Assembly (NCBI GenBank): GCA_965223025.1
Contig: CBDCVP010000022.1
Coordinates: forward strand, 372,001-436,000
DNA from: JABDMH01 sp965223025
GTDB taxonomy: Bacteria > Bacteroidota > Bacteroidia > Chitinophagales > Saprospiraceae
Length of the DNA stretch: 64,000 nt
Reading direction: 5' to 3'
A program made the position numbers and the translations under genes. Position 1 is the stretch's first letter. Every line of letters begins with the position of its first letter. Under the pieces are notes generated by a model. It was not told the origin of the DNA, did not search any database, and saw only the letters and a program-made list of their open reading frames with translations. Positions 54,495 through 63,606 of the stretch are shown here, in pieces.

Positions 54495-55997
54495 ATGAAA
54501 AATACTAACTTAATCAGGGTTGGCACAAACCTGATGCTCTGCATACTGATCTTTAACTTAGCTGTGCCGATAAATTTATTGGAGGCACAGCAACCCAATA
54601 TCTTGTTTATCATTGCTGATGATCTCAATACCAATATCGGCCCCTACATGGGCATCGATGATCACACACCCCATCTGGATCGATTGGCAAGCGAAGGGGT
54701 CAGGTTTAGTCGCACCTACTGTCAGTTTCCGCTTTGCGGTCCCTCCAGGGCCTCCCTGATGAGTGGACTGTATACCGAGACCAACGGCATCATGGGCAAC
54801 AGTCACGTCCTAGGGAGCTACCGAGCTGTCACACCAGCTCTGTCATCACATCCATCCCTGGCAGGTTTCTTTCGAGAACAGGGATACTTCACCGCACGCG
54901 TATCGAAAATCTACCATATGGGTGTTCCTGGGGGAATAGAGCGGGGTGATCCCGGCGGGGATGATCCGGACTCTTGGGACTTCGCCACTAATATCATGGG
55001 CCCCGAAACTTTAAGTGATGGTGTGCTTGAATTGCTTTCACCCGGCAATTTACACTTCGGCAGCAATTTTTCGAGCATGCGACTGAATGACCGACTGGAA
55101 GACACACAAACCGATTATTTGGCTGCCAGTCAAGCGATTGCGATCCTTGAAAACAGGGCAGGATCTCTCCCGAAAAAAGGCACCAATAAACAAAAGATCA
55201 AAGCTGAGGCTCCGTTTTTTCTCGCGGTTGGCCTGGTCAGACCTCATGTGCCATTGATTGCTCCTGACCATTGCTTTCTACCCTACCCAGCAAAAGGGGT
55301 ACAATTGCCAGTAGTGAGCATAGATGATGATGTTCCTTCGGCGGCACTCAGAAACCAAAATGACAAGATTTGGAAAATGAGTGAATGGCAACAAAAGAAA
55401 ACAATCAGTGCCTATATGGCTAGCGTGAGGTTTATGGATCAGCAGGTGGGAAGACTACTCGATGCGTTAGATCGACTTGATCTTCGAAAAAACACCATCG
55501 TAGTTTTTGTATCAGATCATGGATACAATTTGGGGGAACACAATTGCTGGGCCAAGACCAGTCTGTGGGAAGGTACTGTCCGTGTGCCATTGATCATTTC
55601 CGCTCCTGGGTATGAAAGTACCCATGGCACCACGAATTCCTCCATTTCTGAGCTCATCGATCTGTATCCCACACTGGTAGATTTGGCAGATCTATCCGCT
55701 CATCAGCCAGAAATCTTGCAGGGCCTGAGTCTACTACCCTGCATCGCCCATAATCAGACCGTGAATAAGCCACTCGCATATACCATCACCCAACGCGGGC
55801 AAGGAGCCACCATAAGAACCGATCGTTGGAGATATACTCGCTGGGGTGAATTTGTCCGAGAAGGAAATGAAGAGCTATATGACCATGAAAAGGACCCCGA
55901 TGAATTGACCAACCTTGCCCAGAAGACAAGCCATCAGCATATACTCGCAGATCTGCGCCTTCAATTTGATGATGCCCGCAAAAGGGCGAAGATGTAG
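54495..55997 (+). CDS. Sulfatase, iduronate-2-sulfatase-like
   Basis: A 500-aa exported type I sulfatase with a signal peptide of about 31 residues. The maturation motif is C81-G-P-S-R85, whose Cys becomes formylglycine. Metal residues are seen in FIIADDLNTN (38-47) and, at the C-terminal side, VFVSDHGYNLGEH. The pattern TPHLDRLASEGVRFSRTYCQFPLCG, the SLWEGTVRVPLII segment and the pair GYNLGEH/WAKTS resemble the iduronate-2-sulfatase-like subfamily (S1_7). It would remove a sulfate ester from a sulfated glycan in the periplasm. It is divergent from the GH109-type gene. Confidence 0.93.
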   Translation: MKNTNLIRVGTNLMLCILIFNLAVPINLLEAQQPNILFIIADDLNTNIGPYMGIDDHTPHLDRLASEGVRFSRTYCQFPLCGPSRASLMSGLYTETNGIMGNSHVLGSYRAVTPALSSHPSLAGFFREQGYFTARVSKIYHMGVPGGIERGDPGGDDPDSWDFATNIMGPETLSDGVLELLSPGNLHFGSNFSSMRLNDRLEDTQTDYLAASQAIAILENRAGSLPKKGTNKQKIKAEAPFFLAVGLVRPHVPLIAPDHCFLPYPAKGVQLPVVSIDDDVPSAALRNQNDKIWKMSEWQQKKTISAYMASVRFMDQQVGRLLDALDRLDLRKNTIVVFVSDHGYNLGEHNCWAKTSLWEGTVRVPLIISAPGYESTHGTTNSSISELIDLYPTLVDLADLSAHQPEILQGLSLLPCIAHNQTVNKPLAYTITQRGQGATIRTDRWRYTRWGEFVREGNEELYDHEKDPDELTNLAQKTSHQHILADLRLQFDDARKRAKM

Positions 55998-56254
55998 ATG
56001 GAAAACTCTTTCTCAAGGAATGAAGAACAATGGAATATTATTAAGGGTAGGAGTGCTTTTCGTAATTTTCAGGATCAGATCTATCACCTTGGCAACAGCA
56101 AACAGCAGACTGCTCCAGCAATAGCTATTGCTATAGTATCAGCTTATCAGAAGTATCGTATCAATTTATAAAAACGCACTAGGCTCTCTCATATTAGGGA
56201 ATGATCTCAAATTTACTTGTATCCGGTGCGGACATTAAGAAAAAACTTAGGTTA
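55998..56254. other. Gap between sulfatase and IS element
   Basis: 257 bp holding a perfect 16-bp palindrome (AGCAATAGCTATTGCT, 56117-56132). Its right edge was probably the original upstream region of the second sulfatase gene before the insertion. No gene recognised. Confidence 0.45.
56117..56132. repeat. 16-bp perfect palindrome
   Basis: AGCAATAGCTATTGCT is self-complementary, in the gap before the insertion sequence. It could be an operator of the second sulfatase gene, now cut off by the IS element. Confidence 0.5.
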
Positions 56255-56272
56255 ACGTGAATAATGTTTAAG
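56255..56272. repeat. IS982-type terminal inverted repeat, left
   Basis: Begins ACGTGAATAATG, then TTTAAG; the stop codon of the transposase (56268-56270) lies within it. It matches the right end at 16 of 18 positions. Confidence 0.85.
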
Positions 56273-57221
56273 CAGCATCGAGCAATAACTGATTGCTAAC
56301 CTCTTTAAGCTGTTCAAATTTGAGAGAAGGCTTTTTAGGTAAGAAGTGGTATGCGCACAGACCGGATAATAGATTGTTCATGAAACCTTGGATAGATCTG
56401 TGTCGAGTATGTTCTATGGAGCAGATGTTTTTCAACTCATCATTGACAGACTCTATGAGCGACCGTTTACGTAGCAATAACTTGTCCTCGTCTGAGAGAT
56501 TTTGCTTTTTCATGTTTCTTCTTCTTTTGTAAATCAGACTAATTCCGTCGTTCCAAAGTAAGTCAGCTAATTTTGTGGATATATATCCTCGGTCACCATA
56601 AAGTTTACCAAAGATTGATTGAACTAAACTATTGATTACCTTTAAGTTGCGGTCATCGGTAGTGGCCTTAGAGAGATAAAACGAAAGCAACTCACCCTTG
56701 TCATTGATGATTAGGTGGAGCTTAAAGCCGTAAAACCAACCCATTGTACTCTTGCTTTTGGTGGCAATATTTTTGAAAACTCTATGCTGTTTTTCTCTTT
56801 TGATATGACAGACTTTTAAGGTGGTGGAATCAATAAAATTGACTCCTCTGCTATGGCCAAGACATTGTTGATTTAAGAAGAAGAAAAATGGAATAATGAG
56901 TTTTTTCTGAGACTGATTAAAACGCTCATAAGTAACCAGATTTGGAAATAGATCGATCCAATGCTTGCAGACATAGCCGTTATAGAAAGCCTTAAAATTG
57001 GTGTGATGACTCAGGTGGAAGGCAATGTAAATGGTCATCATTTCGGAGTCAGCAAGCTTGGATTTTCTGTTTCTAATCCGTTTTAAGCCGCTCTGGAGCC
57101 TCATAGAGTTGATTTGGTCGTCAAATTCTTTAAAAAAGTCATCAACTTTGACAAAAATCTCGATAAGTTTATCTATATTCATGAGAGGAGAATTGTTTAT
57201 TATATGATTGGTTATCAACAT
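56268..57221 (-). CDS. IS982-family transposase
   Basis: A 317-aa DDE transposase; a start at the ATG 57182 (304 aa) is also possible. The first aspartate is in NFIDSTTLKVC, the second in YGDRGYIS, and the glutamate in RSLIESVNDELKN, giving an intact catalytic triad. The segment STMGWFYGFKLHLI is typical of IS982 members. It fills nearly the whole element, and its stop codon lies inside the left terminal repeat. No frameshift or stop is seen, so the enzyme should be functional. Lys/Asn-rich A/T-biased codon use differs from the surrounding genes, as expected for a mobile gene. Confidence 0.93.
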   Translation of the reverse strand: MLITNHIINNSPLMNIDKLIEIFVKVDDFFKEFDDQINSMRLQSGLKRIRNRKSKLADSEMMTIYIAFHLSHHTNFKAFYNGYVCKHWIDLFPNLVTYERFNQSQKKLIIPFFFFLNQQCLGHSRGVNFIDSTTLKVCHIKREKQHRVFKNIATKSKSTMGWFYGFKLHLIINDKGELLSFYLSKATTDDRNLKVINSLVQSIFGKLYGDRGYISTKLADLLWNDGISLIYKRRRNMKKQNLSDEDKLLLRKRSLIESVNDELKNICSIEHTRHRSIQGFMNNLLSGLCAYHFLPKKPSLKFEQLKEVSNQLLLDAA

Positions 57222-57270
57222 TTAATATATTAAACATTCTCCTATTTTTATACTATAATCACTGCTTTTT

Positions 57271-57288
57271 CTTATCCATTATTCACGT
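57271..57288. repeat. IS982-type terminal inverted repeat, right
   Basis: Reads as the reverse complement of ACGTGAATAATGGATAAG, pairing with the left end. The duplicated target TAGGTTA follows at once. Confidence 0.85.
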
Positions 57289-57299
57289 TAGGTTACAAC

Positions 57300-58871
57300 A
57301 TGACAAATCGATATGGATTAATTTCCGCCCTATTTTTACTGAGCATCGGTTGCCAGGACAAGAACCGTGAGTTGGTCCAAAGGCCTAGTCGCCCCAACAT
57401 ACTATACATCATGTCTGATGATCATGCCGAACAGGCCATCAGTGCTTATGGCAGTACGCTGATCAATACACCCAATCTTGATAGAATCGCAGAGGAAGGC
57501 ATCTTATTTAGAAACAGTTTCGTCACCAACTCGATATGTGCGCCTTCGAGAGCCACCATGCTCACCGGAAAATTTAGCCATTTGAACGGGTTGCGTGACA
57601 ATCTTGATGTCTTTGATGGATCTCAGATCACTTTCCCTAAGCTTCTGAGGCAACATGGGTACCAAACCGCTGTGGTCGGGAAATGGCATCTAAAAACAAA
57701 GCCTACTGGGTTTGATTTTTGGAAAGTCTTGGTAGGTCAGGGTGAGTACTATCAACCCCGGCTGGCCAGTGCTACTGATACGACCGTCATGCCGGGATAT
57801 GTCACCGAAGTTATTACCGATATTGCCCTTGACTTCTTGGACAAGAGGGATTCCTCGAAGCCATTCTGCCTACTTTATCACAATAAGGCCCCGCATAGAA
57901 GCTGGATGCCCCATGTCGATGACCTAGATATGTATGACGGTGACACGATTCCTGAACCTTCCACCTTGTTTGATGAATATAAAGGTCGTCCGGCGGCTGA
58001 AGCAGCGGACATGCGCATTGCCGATATGTTTCTCTCCGGCGATATGAAATTGCATCCAGACTCCTATCCAGGCAAGGATACCAACACTGGAGGAGCGGGT
58101 GAAGGAACGGTCGTGGATCGAGAGCAAGGATGGGCGAATATGTACAACCGGATGACCAGTGAACAGAAGGCCAAATGGGATGCCCACTATGATCCCATAA
58201 ATCAGTCATTTAAGGAGAACCCACCTCGCGGCAGAGACCTGGTGCGCTGGAAATATCAACGATACATGAAGGACTATTTGCGCACCGTAAAAGCGGTTGA
58301 TGATCAGATTGGTCGAGTGCTGGACTACCTGGAGACCAATGATCTGGCGGACAATACCATGGTCATTTATACATCTGATCAAGGATTTTACCTCGGTGAA
58401 CATGGCTGGTACGACAAGCGATTTATGTATGAGGAGAGTTTGGGTATGCCTCTGCTCATCAAGTATCCACCGACCATCACGGCAGGTCAGGTGAGCGATG
58501 CCCTGGTACAGAACATCGATTTTGCACCCACATTTCTAGATTACGCAGGAGTCCAGATTCCGGCAGATATGCAGGGTGCATCTCTCCGACCGATATTTGA
58601 GCAAAAGCAAGATGTTTGGCGCAACAGCATCTACTACCACTACTATGAATACCCACATGGCTGGCATCGGGTCAAGCAGCATTACGGTATTAGAACAGAG
58701 CGCTACAAATTGATTCACTTTTACAATGATATAGATCATTGGGAGCTCTATGATCTGCAAAAGGACCAGTTAGAGATGGACAACAGATATGGAGATCCTG
58801 CCTATGCCGAGATTCAATCCGATCTCTTAGAACAACTGATGAGTCTGAGAAAAAAATATGCGGTAGAATAA
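57300..58871 (+). CDS. Sulfatase, lipoprotein, GlcNAc-6-sulfatase-like
   Basis: A 523-aa type I sulfatase. The N-terminus is a lipoprotein signal (LLSIGC, Cys18). The maturation motif is C80-A-P-S-R84. Metal and active-site residues are seen in YIMSDDHAEQAISAYGS (36-52), VVGKWHLKTKPTGFD and IYTSDQGFYLGEHGWYDKR. The segment INTPNLDRIAEEGILFRNSF and the overall form resemble the N-acetylglucosamine-6-sulfatase-like branch (S1_11), though this is not certain. It would act on a sulfated glycan at the cell surface or in the periplasm. Its promoter has very probably been replaced or damaged by the IS982 element, which ends only a few bases before the ATG. Confidence 0.93.
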   Translation: MTNRYGLISALFLLSIGCQDKNRELVQRPSRPNILYIMSDDHAEQAISAYGSTLINTPNLDRIAEEGILFRNSFVTNSICAPSRATMLTGKFSHLNGLRDNLDVFDGSQITFPKLLRQHGYQTAVVGKWHLKTKPTGFDFWKVLVGQGEYYQPRLASATDTTVMPGYVTEVITDIALDFLDKRDSSKPFCLLYHNKAPHRSWMPHVDDLDMYDGDTIPEPSTLFDEYKGRPAAEAADMRIADMFLSGDMKLHPDSYPGKDTNTGGAGEGTVVDREQGWANMYNRMTSEQKAKWDAHYDPINQSFKENPPRGRDLVRWKYQRYMKDYLRTVKAVDDQIGRVLDYLETNDLADNTMVIYTSDQGFYLGEHGWYDKRFMYEESLGMPLLIKYPPTITAGQVSDALVQNIDFAPTFLDYAGVQIPADMQGASLRPIFEQKQDVWRNSIYYHYYEYPHGWHRVKQHYGIRTERYKLIHFYNDIDHWELYDLQKDQLEMDNRYGDPAYAEIQSDLLEQLMSLRKKYAVE

Positions 58872-58877
58872 CCTATA

Positions 58878-60356
58878 CTACTTTCCTCCCGGTAAAACGA
58901 TACGATTGTCGTCGGCGATGGGTCTGCCATTGATAAAATCATACAAGGTCAGGTTACGGATTTCGTAATGCGCCGTCCATAGCGACCATAGTGACTGAAA
59001 GTACGATCTGCGAGCTGCATCGTTTTCATTGAGTGCGATGTTGAGATCTGTGACGCCGATTTTACCGATTTGGTAACGGTTTTTAGCGATCTTCAGGCGC
59101 TGCTGAGCGACCTCAAATGCCCGATGAGCCAACTCCAATTGCCGGCGCTTGAGCTCCATCTGCTGCACCCTCAAGATCACCTGTCTTTCAAAGTTTACAT
59201 TCTCTTGCTCTATGGATCTCTGGGTTAATTCCAGATTGGACCTTGCAATCTCTCTTTCTGCTCGAGTCTTACCCCAATCTGCGATCGGAACGTTGAGCTG
59301 TAAGGAAATGATCTCCTGATCGATGGGCCTCTGGTAGGCCTCTGAGATAGATTTTGCTGTCTGGGTGAGTCCAAAGGAACCACTTAAGTCGACGTTCACT
59401 CCGTTTGACTTTTGGGCATCTTCTACGTCCATTTCAGCTTCCATGAGTCGATATCTGAATGCGCTGGTAAGGCTACGATATCGCTGAGCATACTCCAGTG
59501 CCAGATTTTCTTCGATATTATATTCATCCAAGACACTAGGTGCTAGTAAATTAAACAAGATATCCTCCTTGAGCCCTAAAAAGCTGCGCAGATCTTGGTT
59601 GGCACTCTGATAATTCAGTAGCTGGGTGGCCGATTCTGTTTCAGCATTTTTTGATCTGAGCTCAATCTGCAACAATTCGGTCTCCGCGATACGTCCCACT
59701 TCAAAACGACCAACCGAAATCTCATAGAGGGAGTCAGCATAGATCTTCTGTCGCTGTGCTTCTGCCAGATTGAGCTGAGCTATGTAAAGGGTGAAAAACA
59801 GGTCCACCGCATTGTAAGCAATTTGTTCCCTCTCTTCTACATATGTCTTTCGCGAGATTTCAAAATCCAGTGATTCCAGCTGACGTCTCCATTTGTCTCG
59901 ATTAAACTGAAACAAAGGCTGGATAAATCCAAAGCGCAACGGAGTGGACAGGTATGACTTAGTGCCAGCATTATCCCCCAGTAAGTCGATCCTCCTCAAG
60001 TTGGTTGAGCCGTAGATAAATCCCCCTGTCTGACGGATCCGCTGACCCATTCTCAAACCCACTGAAGAGGATAATAGGGATCGATTGACAAATTCATCCC
60101 TGCCATCAGGCAAGGTGATCGCATCGATACTACGATTGAGCTCCATGCCCGACATAAAACTCAATTGAGGTTTGAAGTCACCTAGAAATGATTGGTAGCG
60201 CCAGTAGTTGTTGCTAAAACGTGTCTGCGCGATGAGAGCCACCGGTGCTTCACCTTGTGCTATCTTAATCACTTCATCAAGGGTGATGTCCACTTTTTCC
60301 TGTGACCAGCACCATGAAGAAAAACAAAAGAGTATTAGGACAACAACGGATTTCAT
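58878..60356 (-). CDS. TolC-family outer-membrane efflux channel
   Basis: A 492-aa outer-membrane channel with a signal peptide ending near SWCWSQ (about residue 19). Two long helical stretches with heptad spacing (for example LNLAEAQRQKIYADSLYEISVGRFEVGRIAETELLQIEL and its second-half counterpart LAHRAFEVAQQRLKIAKNRYQIGKIGVTDLNIAL) are the TolC hallmark repeats. It is the last gene of an operon after the HlyD-like adaptor and the MacB-type permease, with 20 bp to the permease. It would form the exit duct for a substrate moved from the inner membrane or periplasm. Confidence 0.95.
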   Translation of the reverse strand: MKSVVVLILFCFSSWCWSQEKVDITLDEVIKIAQGEAPVALIAQTRFSNNYWRYQSFLGDFKPQLSFMSGMELNRSIDAITLPDGRDEFVNRSLLSSSVGLRMGQRIRQTGGFIYGSTNLRRIDLLGDNAGTKSYLSTPLRFGFIQPLFQFNRDKWRRQLESLDFEISRKTYVEEREQIAYNAVDLFFTLYIAQLNLAEAQRQKIYADSLYEISVGRFEVGRIAETELLQIELRSKNAETESATQLLNYQSANQDLRSFLGLKEDILFNLLAPSVLDEYNIEENLALEYAQRYRSLTSAFRYRLMEAEMDVEDAQKSNGVNVDLSGSFGLTQTAKSISEAYQRPIDQEIISLQLNVPIADWGKTRAEREIARSNLELTQRSIEQENVNFERQVILRVQQMELKRRQLELAHRAFEVAQQRLKIAKNRYQIGKIGVTDLNIALNENDAARRSYFQSLWSLWTAHYEIRNLTLYDFINGRPIADDNRIVLPGGK

Positions 60357-60376
60357 AAAATACGGTTAGGATCTTG

Positions 60377-61720
60377 TTAGTCGGTTCTCAACGCGGTAAT
60401 GGGGTCCAGGTTGGCAGCCCGGCGAGCAGGAAGTAGACCAAAAATGAGGCCAATGCCGGCCGCGACTACAAATGAGACGGCGACTGACCACCAGGTGATC
60501 ATGGTCGGTATGTCGGCATAAGATGCGATCACTTTGGCCGCCACAACACCCAATGCGATGCCAAGCAGACCTCCTATCAAGCTAATGGCCACTGCTTCAA
60601 AGAGGAACTGTAAGATCACATCTCTACGCATCGCTCCCAGGGAGCGTCGGATACCGATCTCCTTGATGCGTTCCAATACACTTGCCAACATGATGTTCAT
60701 GATGCCAATGCCTCCTACCAACAGCGATATTCCAGCTATCACGGCCAACACAAAATTTAGTGTTTCCTGTGTTTTCTGCTGCTGTTTGATCAGCAGTTCT
60801 GGGACTTCAATTTCAAAATCAATCTTATCATTATGCCTGCGGCGCAAAACCCTCGAAATAAGCTCAGCACTGGGCTCCACAAACTTAGGTGCTGAGATGC
60901 GTATTACTGCTCGATCTATCTGATGATAGTTTTCCATTCTCTCGTTGCGTCTTTGTCGACCTTGTATTACGTCAGACTCGTTGATGCGTTGACGGTCATT
61001 GATGCGCAGAAGAAAGGAAGAAATCGGGATATAAACATCATCGTTGTAATCACGAATGCTTAGTTCTTCAATTTTTGATTTTTGAATGCGACGGGGTTGC
61101 AGGGTGCCGATGACTCTAAACCATGTCTGTCCACATTTAATGCGCTTACCGAGTGGATTAGCACCCTTAAAGAGCTTTGTGGCTACGGACATACCTATAA
61201 TGCAGACATTTGCTCCCTGGTCAAAGTGTTCGTCATGGAAGTATTGCCCCTGACCTACCGTCAGATTATTGATGTCAAAAAAATCATTGGTGATGCCCAC
61301 GCATCTAGCCCTCTGTAAGGACTTGTCGTAGATCATTACCATGTCCTGGACAATCTCGGGGCTTATCTTATCTGTGGTGGGCATGATGGTCTGTAAAGCC
61401 TTCATGTCAGCGAGAGACAAACCTGGGGTATAGCCTTTTAAGGCGTCTTGATCTGTACTGGGATTAGCATCCTCAGATTCTTCTTCTCCCCCGCCATCTT
61501 GGTTGGGCATCTTTGCCTTGACCACAATGCTATTGGCTCCGATGAGGCTGAGCTGGTCTACGATCGACTGCTTTGCACCAGTACCGATACCCAGCATAGC
61601 GATGACTGCGGCCACGCCAAAGATGATACCCAGCGCGGTCAGCATGGAGCGTAGTTTGTTCTGAACAATACCTTGCAAAGCAAGTTTGAAATTGCGAGAA
61701 TATGCCTGCATCTGCATCAC
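60377..61720 (-). CDS. MacB-type ABC transporter permease
   Basis: A 447-aa inner-membrane protein. It has one N-terminal helix with the FtsX/MacB signature NFKLALQGIVQNKLRSMLTALGIIFGVAAVIAML, a large periplasmic domain (about 50-315), and three C-terminal helices starting with ISLLVGGIGIMNIMLASVLERIKEIGIRRSLGA. It has no nucleotide-binding domain, unlike E. coli MacB, so a separate ATPase must drive it. Its first bases overlap the end of the adaptor gene by 4 bp (61717-61720), which indicates translational coupling. It probably exports a peptide, lipid or drug with the TolC-like channel. Confidence 0.94.
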   Translation of the reverse strand: MMQMQAYSRNFKLALQGIVQNKLRSMLTALGIIFGVAAVIAMLGIGTGAKQSIVDQLSLIGANSIVVKAKMPNQDGGGEEESEDANPSTDQDALKGYTPGLSLADMKALQTIMPTTDKISPEIVQDMVMIYDKSLQRARCVGITNDFFDINNLTVGQGQYFHDEHFDQGANVCIIGMSVATKLFKGANPLGKRIKCGQTWFRVIGTLQPRRIQKSKIEELSIRDYNDDVYIPISSFLLRINDRQRINESDVIQGRQRRNERMENYHQIDRAVIRISAPKFVEPSAELISRVLRRRHNDKIDFEIEVPELLIKQQQKTQETLNFVLAVIAGISLLVGGIGIMNIMLASVLERIKEIGIRRSLGAMRRDVILQFLFEAVAISLIGGLLGIALGVVAAKVIASYADIPTMITWWSVAVSFVVAAGIGLIFGLLPARRAANLDPITALRTD

Positions 61721-63093
61721 TGCTTACTGAGTGGTGGAATGGCCGACTGAGCAGCGAGATCCTCGTTGACCCTTTTTGCCCACAATCGTTCTTTCGAGGC
61801 ACGCTCACTATTCACCAGATCCAATTGCTTACGTGTCTCCATTTTTACCTCTTCATCGAGAAACTCTGTATCAAGTTCAGGCAGATTACCGGGGAAAGTC
61901 AGACAAACAATATCTTCCTCGGAAAGTCCGGCGGCGATGATGATTTCGTCGTCGTTAGCTAAGTGGGCGATCACTTCCTGCTTGACATAACGTCCACCGA
62001 CCTTCTTGACGACAAATTCAAGAGAATCACTTTTCTGATAACCTTCTAGAGGGATAGAAAACACATCATCGAAAGCATAGACCAGCACCTCATTAGAAGT
62101 GGTCATGGCAGGTCTCAGTACACTGTCTATCTTACTGAGTTGGACCTTCACCTCAAATACCTTGGCATCCTGATTACGAAGTTGCTGGCCAATGTTGGCC
62201 ACGTCACTGACAAATCCCTCGAAGGTTTTTTCAGGAAACGCATCTACTTTTATGTCCACAGACTGCCCTTTTTTAACCTTGCTGATGTCCACTTCATTGA
62301 CATAGATGACAGAGATAAAATCAGATAAATCTGGTAGCTCAGCCACCACAGGATCCCAGGCACTAAGTTGGGAGCCGGGTCCTCGCTTGCCGCGGTAACT
62401 GGACTGATAGATTAGCATACCATCTTCGGGAGCTGTGACTCGAAACTGTCCGGCAATCTCCGAGTATTGATTCATCTTATTCTGTTGCTGGCGCAAGTTG
62501 GCCTCATGCTCCCCTATGATTGCATCAGATTGTACTTTTTTCAGGCGCAACTTATCGAGTTGCTGATCATAATCCCGCTTAGACTTCTCCAGTTTAAGCT
62601 TTGACTGCTCGATGATCATCTCTGGTTCAAATCGATTTTTCTCGATTTCGAGTTCTTCCTGTTGCATCGAAAACTGGAGGTTGGCAATTTCATCTCTAAT
62701 GGCCTTTAACTCAATGGCCGTATCGATTTTCGATTGCTCAAGCTGAGTCATGATCTTTTCGATCTCCGTTTGCACCTCTTGCATTTTAGTAGCAAGCTCA
62801 CTCTTATCGAGGTTCGCCACAAAATCACCTTTCTGGACCATAGTACCCTCGGGAATCAACTCTGTGATTGTGGTCTGCCAAATACCTACTGATCTCATGC
62901 CCTGCGGCCCCCTAATCTTCACAGACTTCTTAGCTTTCAACTCACCAGTAGCATTGACGTAGATTTCAAAGGGTCCACGAGTGACTTCACTCATGATGAG
63001 TTCGGAGGCCGATCCGGCTGGTCCCTTATTGAAATAAAAGTAAGCTGCGATCAGAGCAACCAGACCGAGTAAGATATAAGGTGTGTTCTTCAT
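61717..63093 (-). CDS. HlyD/MacA-family periplasmic adaptor
   Basis: A 458-aa membrane-fusion protein, first gene of the export operon. An N-terminal membrane anchor (NTPYILLGLVALIAAYFYF) is followed by a lipoyl-like half (GPFEIYVNATGELKAKKS), a long coiled-coil hairpin of about 130 residues (about 95-220, with many Glu, Lys and Gln), the second lipoyl half (FRVTAPEDGMLIYQSSY) and beta-barrel domains. It would connect the permease to the TolC-like channel. No regulator gene is adjacent; a 511-bp upstream region likely carries the promoter. Confidence 0.94.
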   Translation of the reverse strand: MKNTPYILLGLVALIAAYFYFNKGPAGSASELIMSEVTRGPFEIYVNATGELKAKKSVKIRGPQGMRSVGIWQTTITELIPEGTMVQKGDFVANLDKSELATKMQEVQTEIEKIMTQLEQSKIDTAIELKAIRDEIANLQFSMQQEELEIEKNRFEPEMIIEQSKLKLEKSKRDYDQQLDKLRLKKVQSDAIIGEHEANLRQQQNKMNQYSEIAGQFRVTAPEDGMLIYQSSYRGKRGPGSQLSAWDPVVAELPDLSDFISVIYVNEVDISKVKKGQSVDIKVDAFPEKTFEGFVSDVANIGQQLRNQDAKVFEVKVQLSKIDSVLRPAMTTSNEVLVYAFDDVFSIPLEGYQKSDSLEFVVKKVGGRYVKQEVIAHLANDDEIIIAAGLSEEDIVCLTFPGNLPELDTEFLDEEVKMETRKQLDLVNSERASKERLWAKRVNEDLAAQSAIPPLSKQ

Positions 63094-63604
63094 TTCAAAG
63101 GGTTTTTAAATCGGTTACTACGCAACCTACCTAAATTTAAATTGTCCAAGTTTTAAGAAAACCTTAATATTTACTTAAAGCCATTCGACAACTTCCTTGT
63201 TCTCTGTTTTCCTAAAACGATATAATTACTAATTAAGTGTTTAATTTACTCCCGGCTAGTATTCAGTGTACCGGTAGTCCACTAGATTATGGGTTCTGTC
63301 CCCACTTCTTTGGGACTGACGAAATAATACTTTCCCTTTTATGCATGTCTTTCGAAATCATACTTTGCTAGAAATAATTTCGAGTAGCCTCATCTAAATC
63401 TAAGCTCACTGTGTCTCGCATGGTGAACCTCCGGTTCCACAGTCTCTAAGATGCAGATCCACCGTAAATAGTTGTACCACTAACCTGGGACTCATGCGGT
63501 ACAAAACCACCTTAGCATCAAGAAGCTCACAAAACGAGTAGAATACTTGTTGCATCCCTCTGTATCGGAGAATGTAACCGTCAAAAGAAAAAGGGAAAAC
63601 ACCC
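63094..63604. promoter_or_regulatory. Upstream region of the export operon
   Basis: 511 bp between the adaptor start and the end of the aminotransferase gene. The first 150 bp next to the adaptor are A/T rich and probably hold its promoter. A 7-bp inverted repeat (TCGAAAT 63352-63358, ATTTCGA 63377-63383) could be an operator. The rest contains no recognisable gene or tRNA. Confidence 0.45.
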
Positions 63605-63606
63605 CT
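63582..63606 (-). terminator. Weak terminator after the aminotransferase gene
   Basis: On the minus strand, a 4-bp AGGG/CCCT stem with a short loop overlaps the stop codon and is followed by TTTTCTTTT. The T tract is good but the stem is very short. Confidence 0.3.

Larger units (their letters stand above)
56248..57295 (-). mobile_element. IS982-family insertion sequence with 7-bp target duplication
   Basis: The element spans 56255-57288 (1034 bp). It is bounded by terminal inverted repeats beginning ACGTGAATAATG (56255-56266, and 57277-57288 on the other strand), with 16 of 18 matches over 18 bp. The 7-bp direct repeat TAGGTTA flanks it at 56248-56254 and 57289-57295. Length, AC-type ends and transposase all fit IS982. 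It is intact and could be mobile. It separates the second sulfatase gene from its former upstream DNA: only 4 bp (CAAC) lie between the target duplication and that gene's ATG. Confidence 0.92.

Noticed and set aside
63240..63600. Possible tRNA or small RNA in the gap before the export operon
   Set aside because: No T-arm consensus or cloverleaf pairing could be built; only a short inverted repeat is present.
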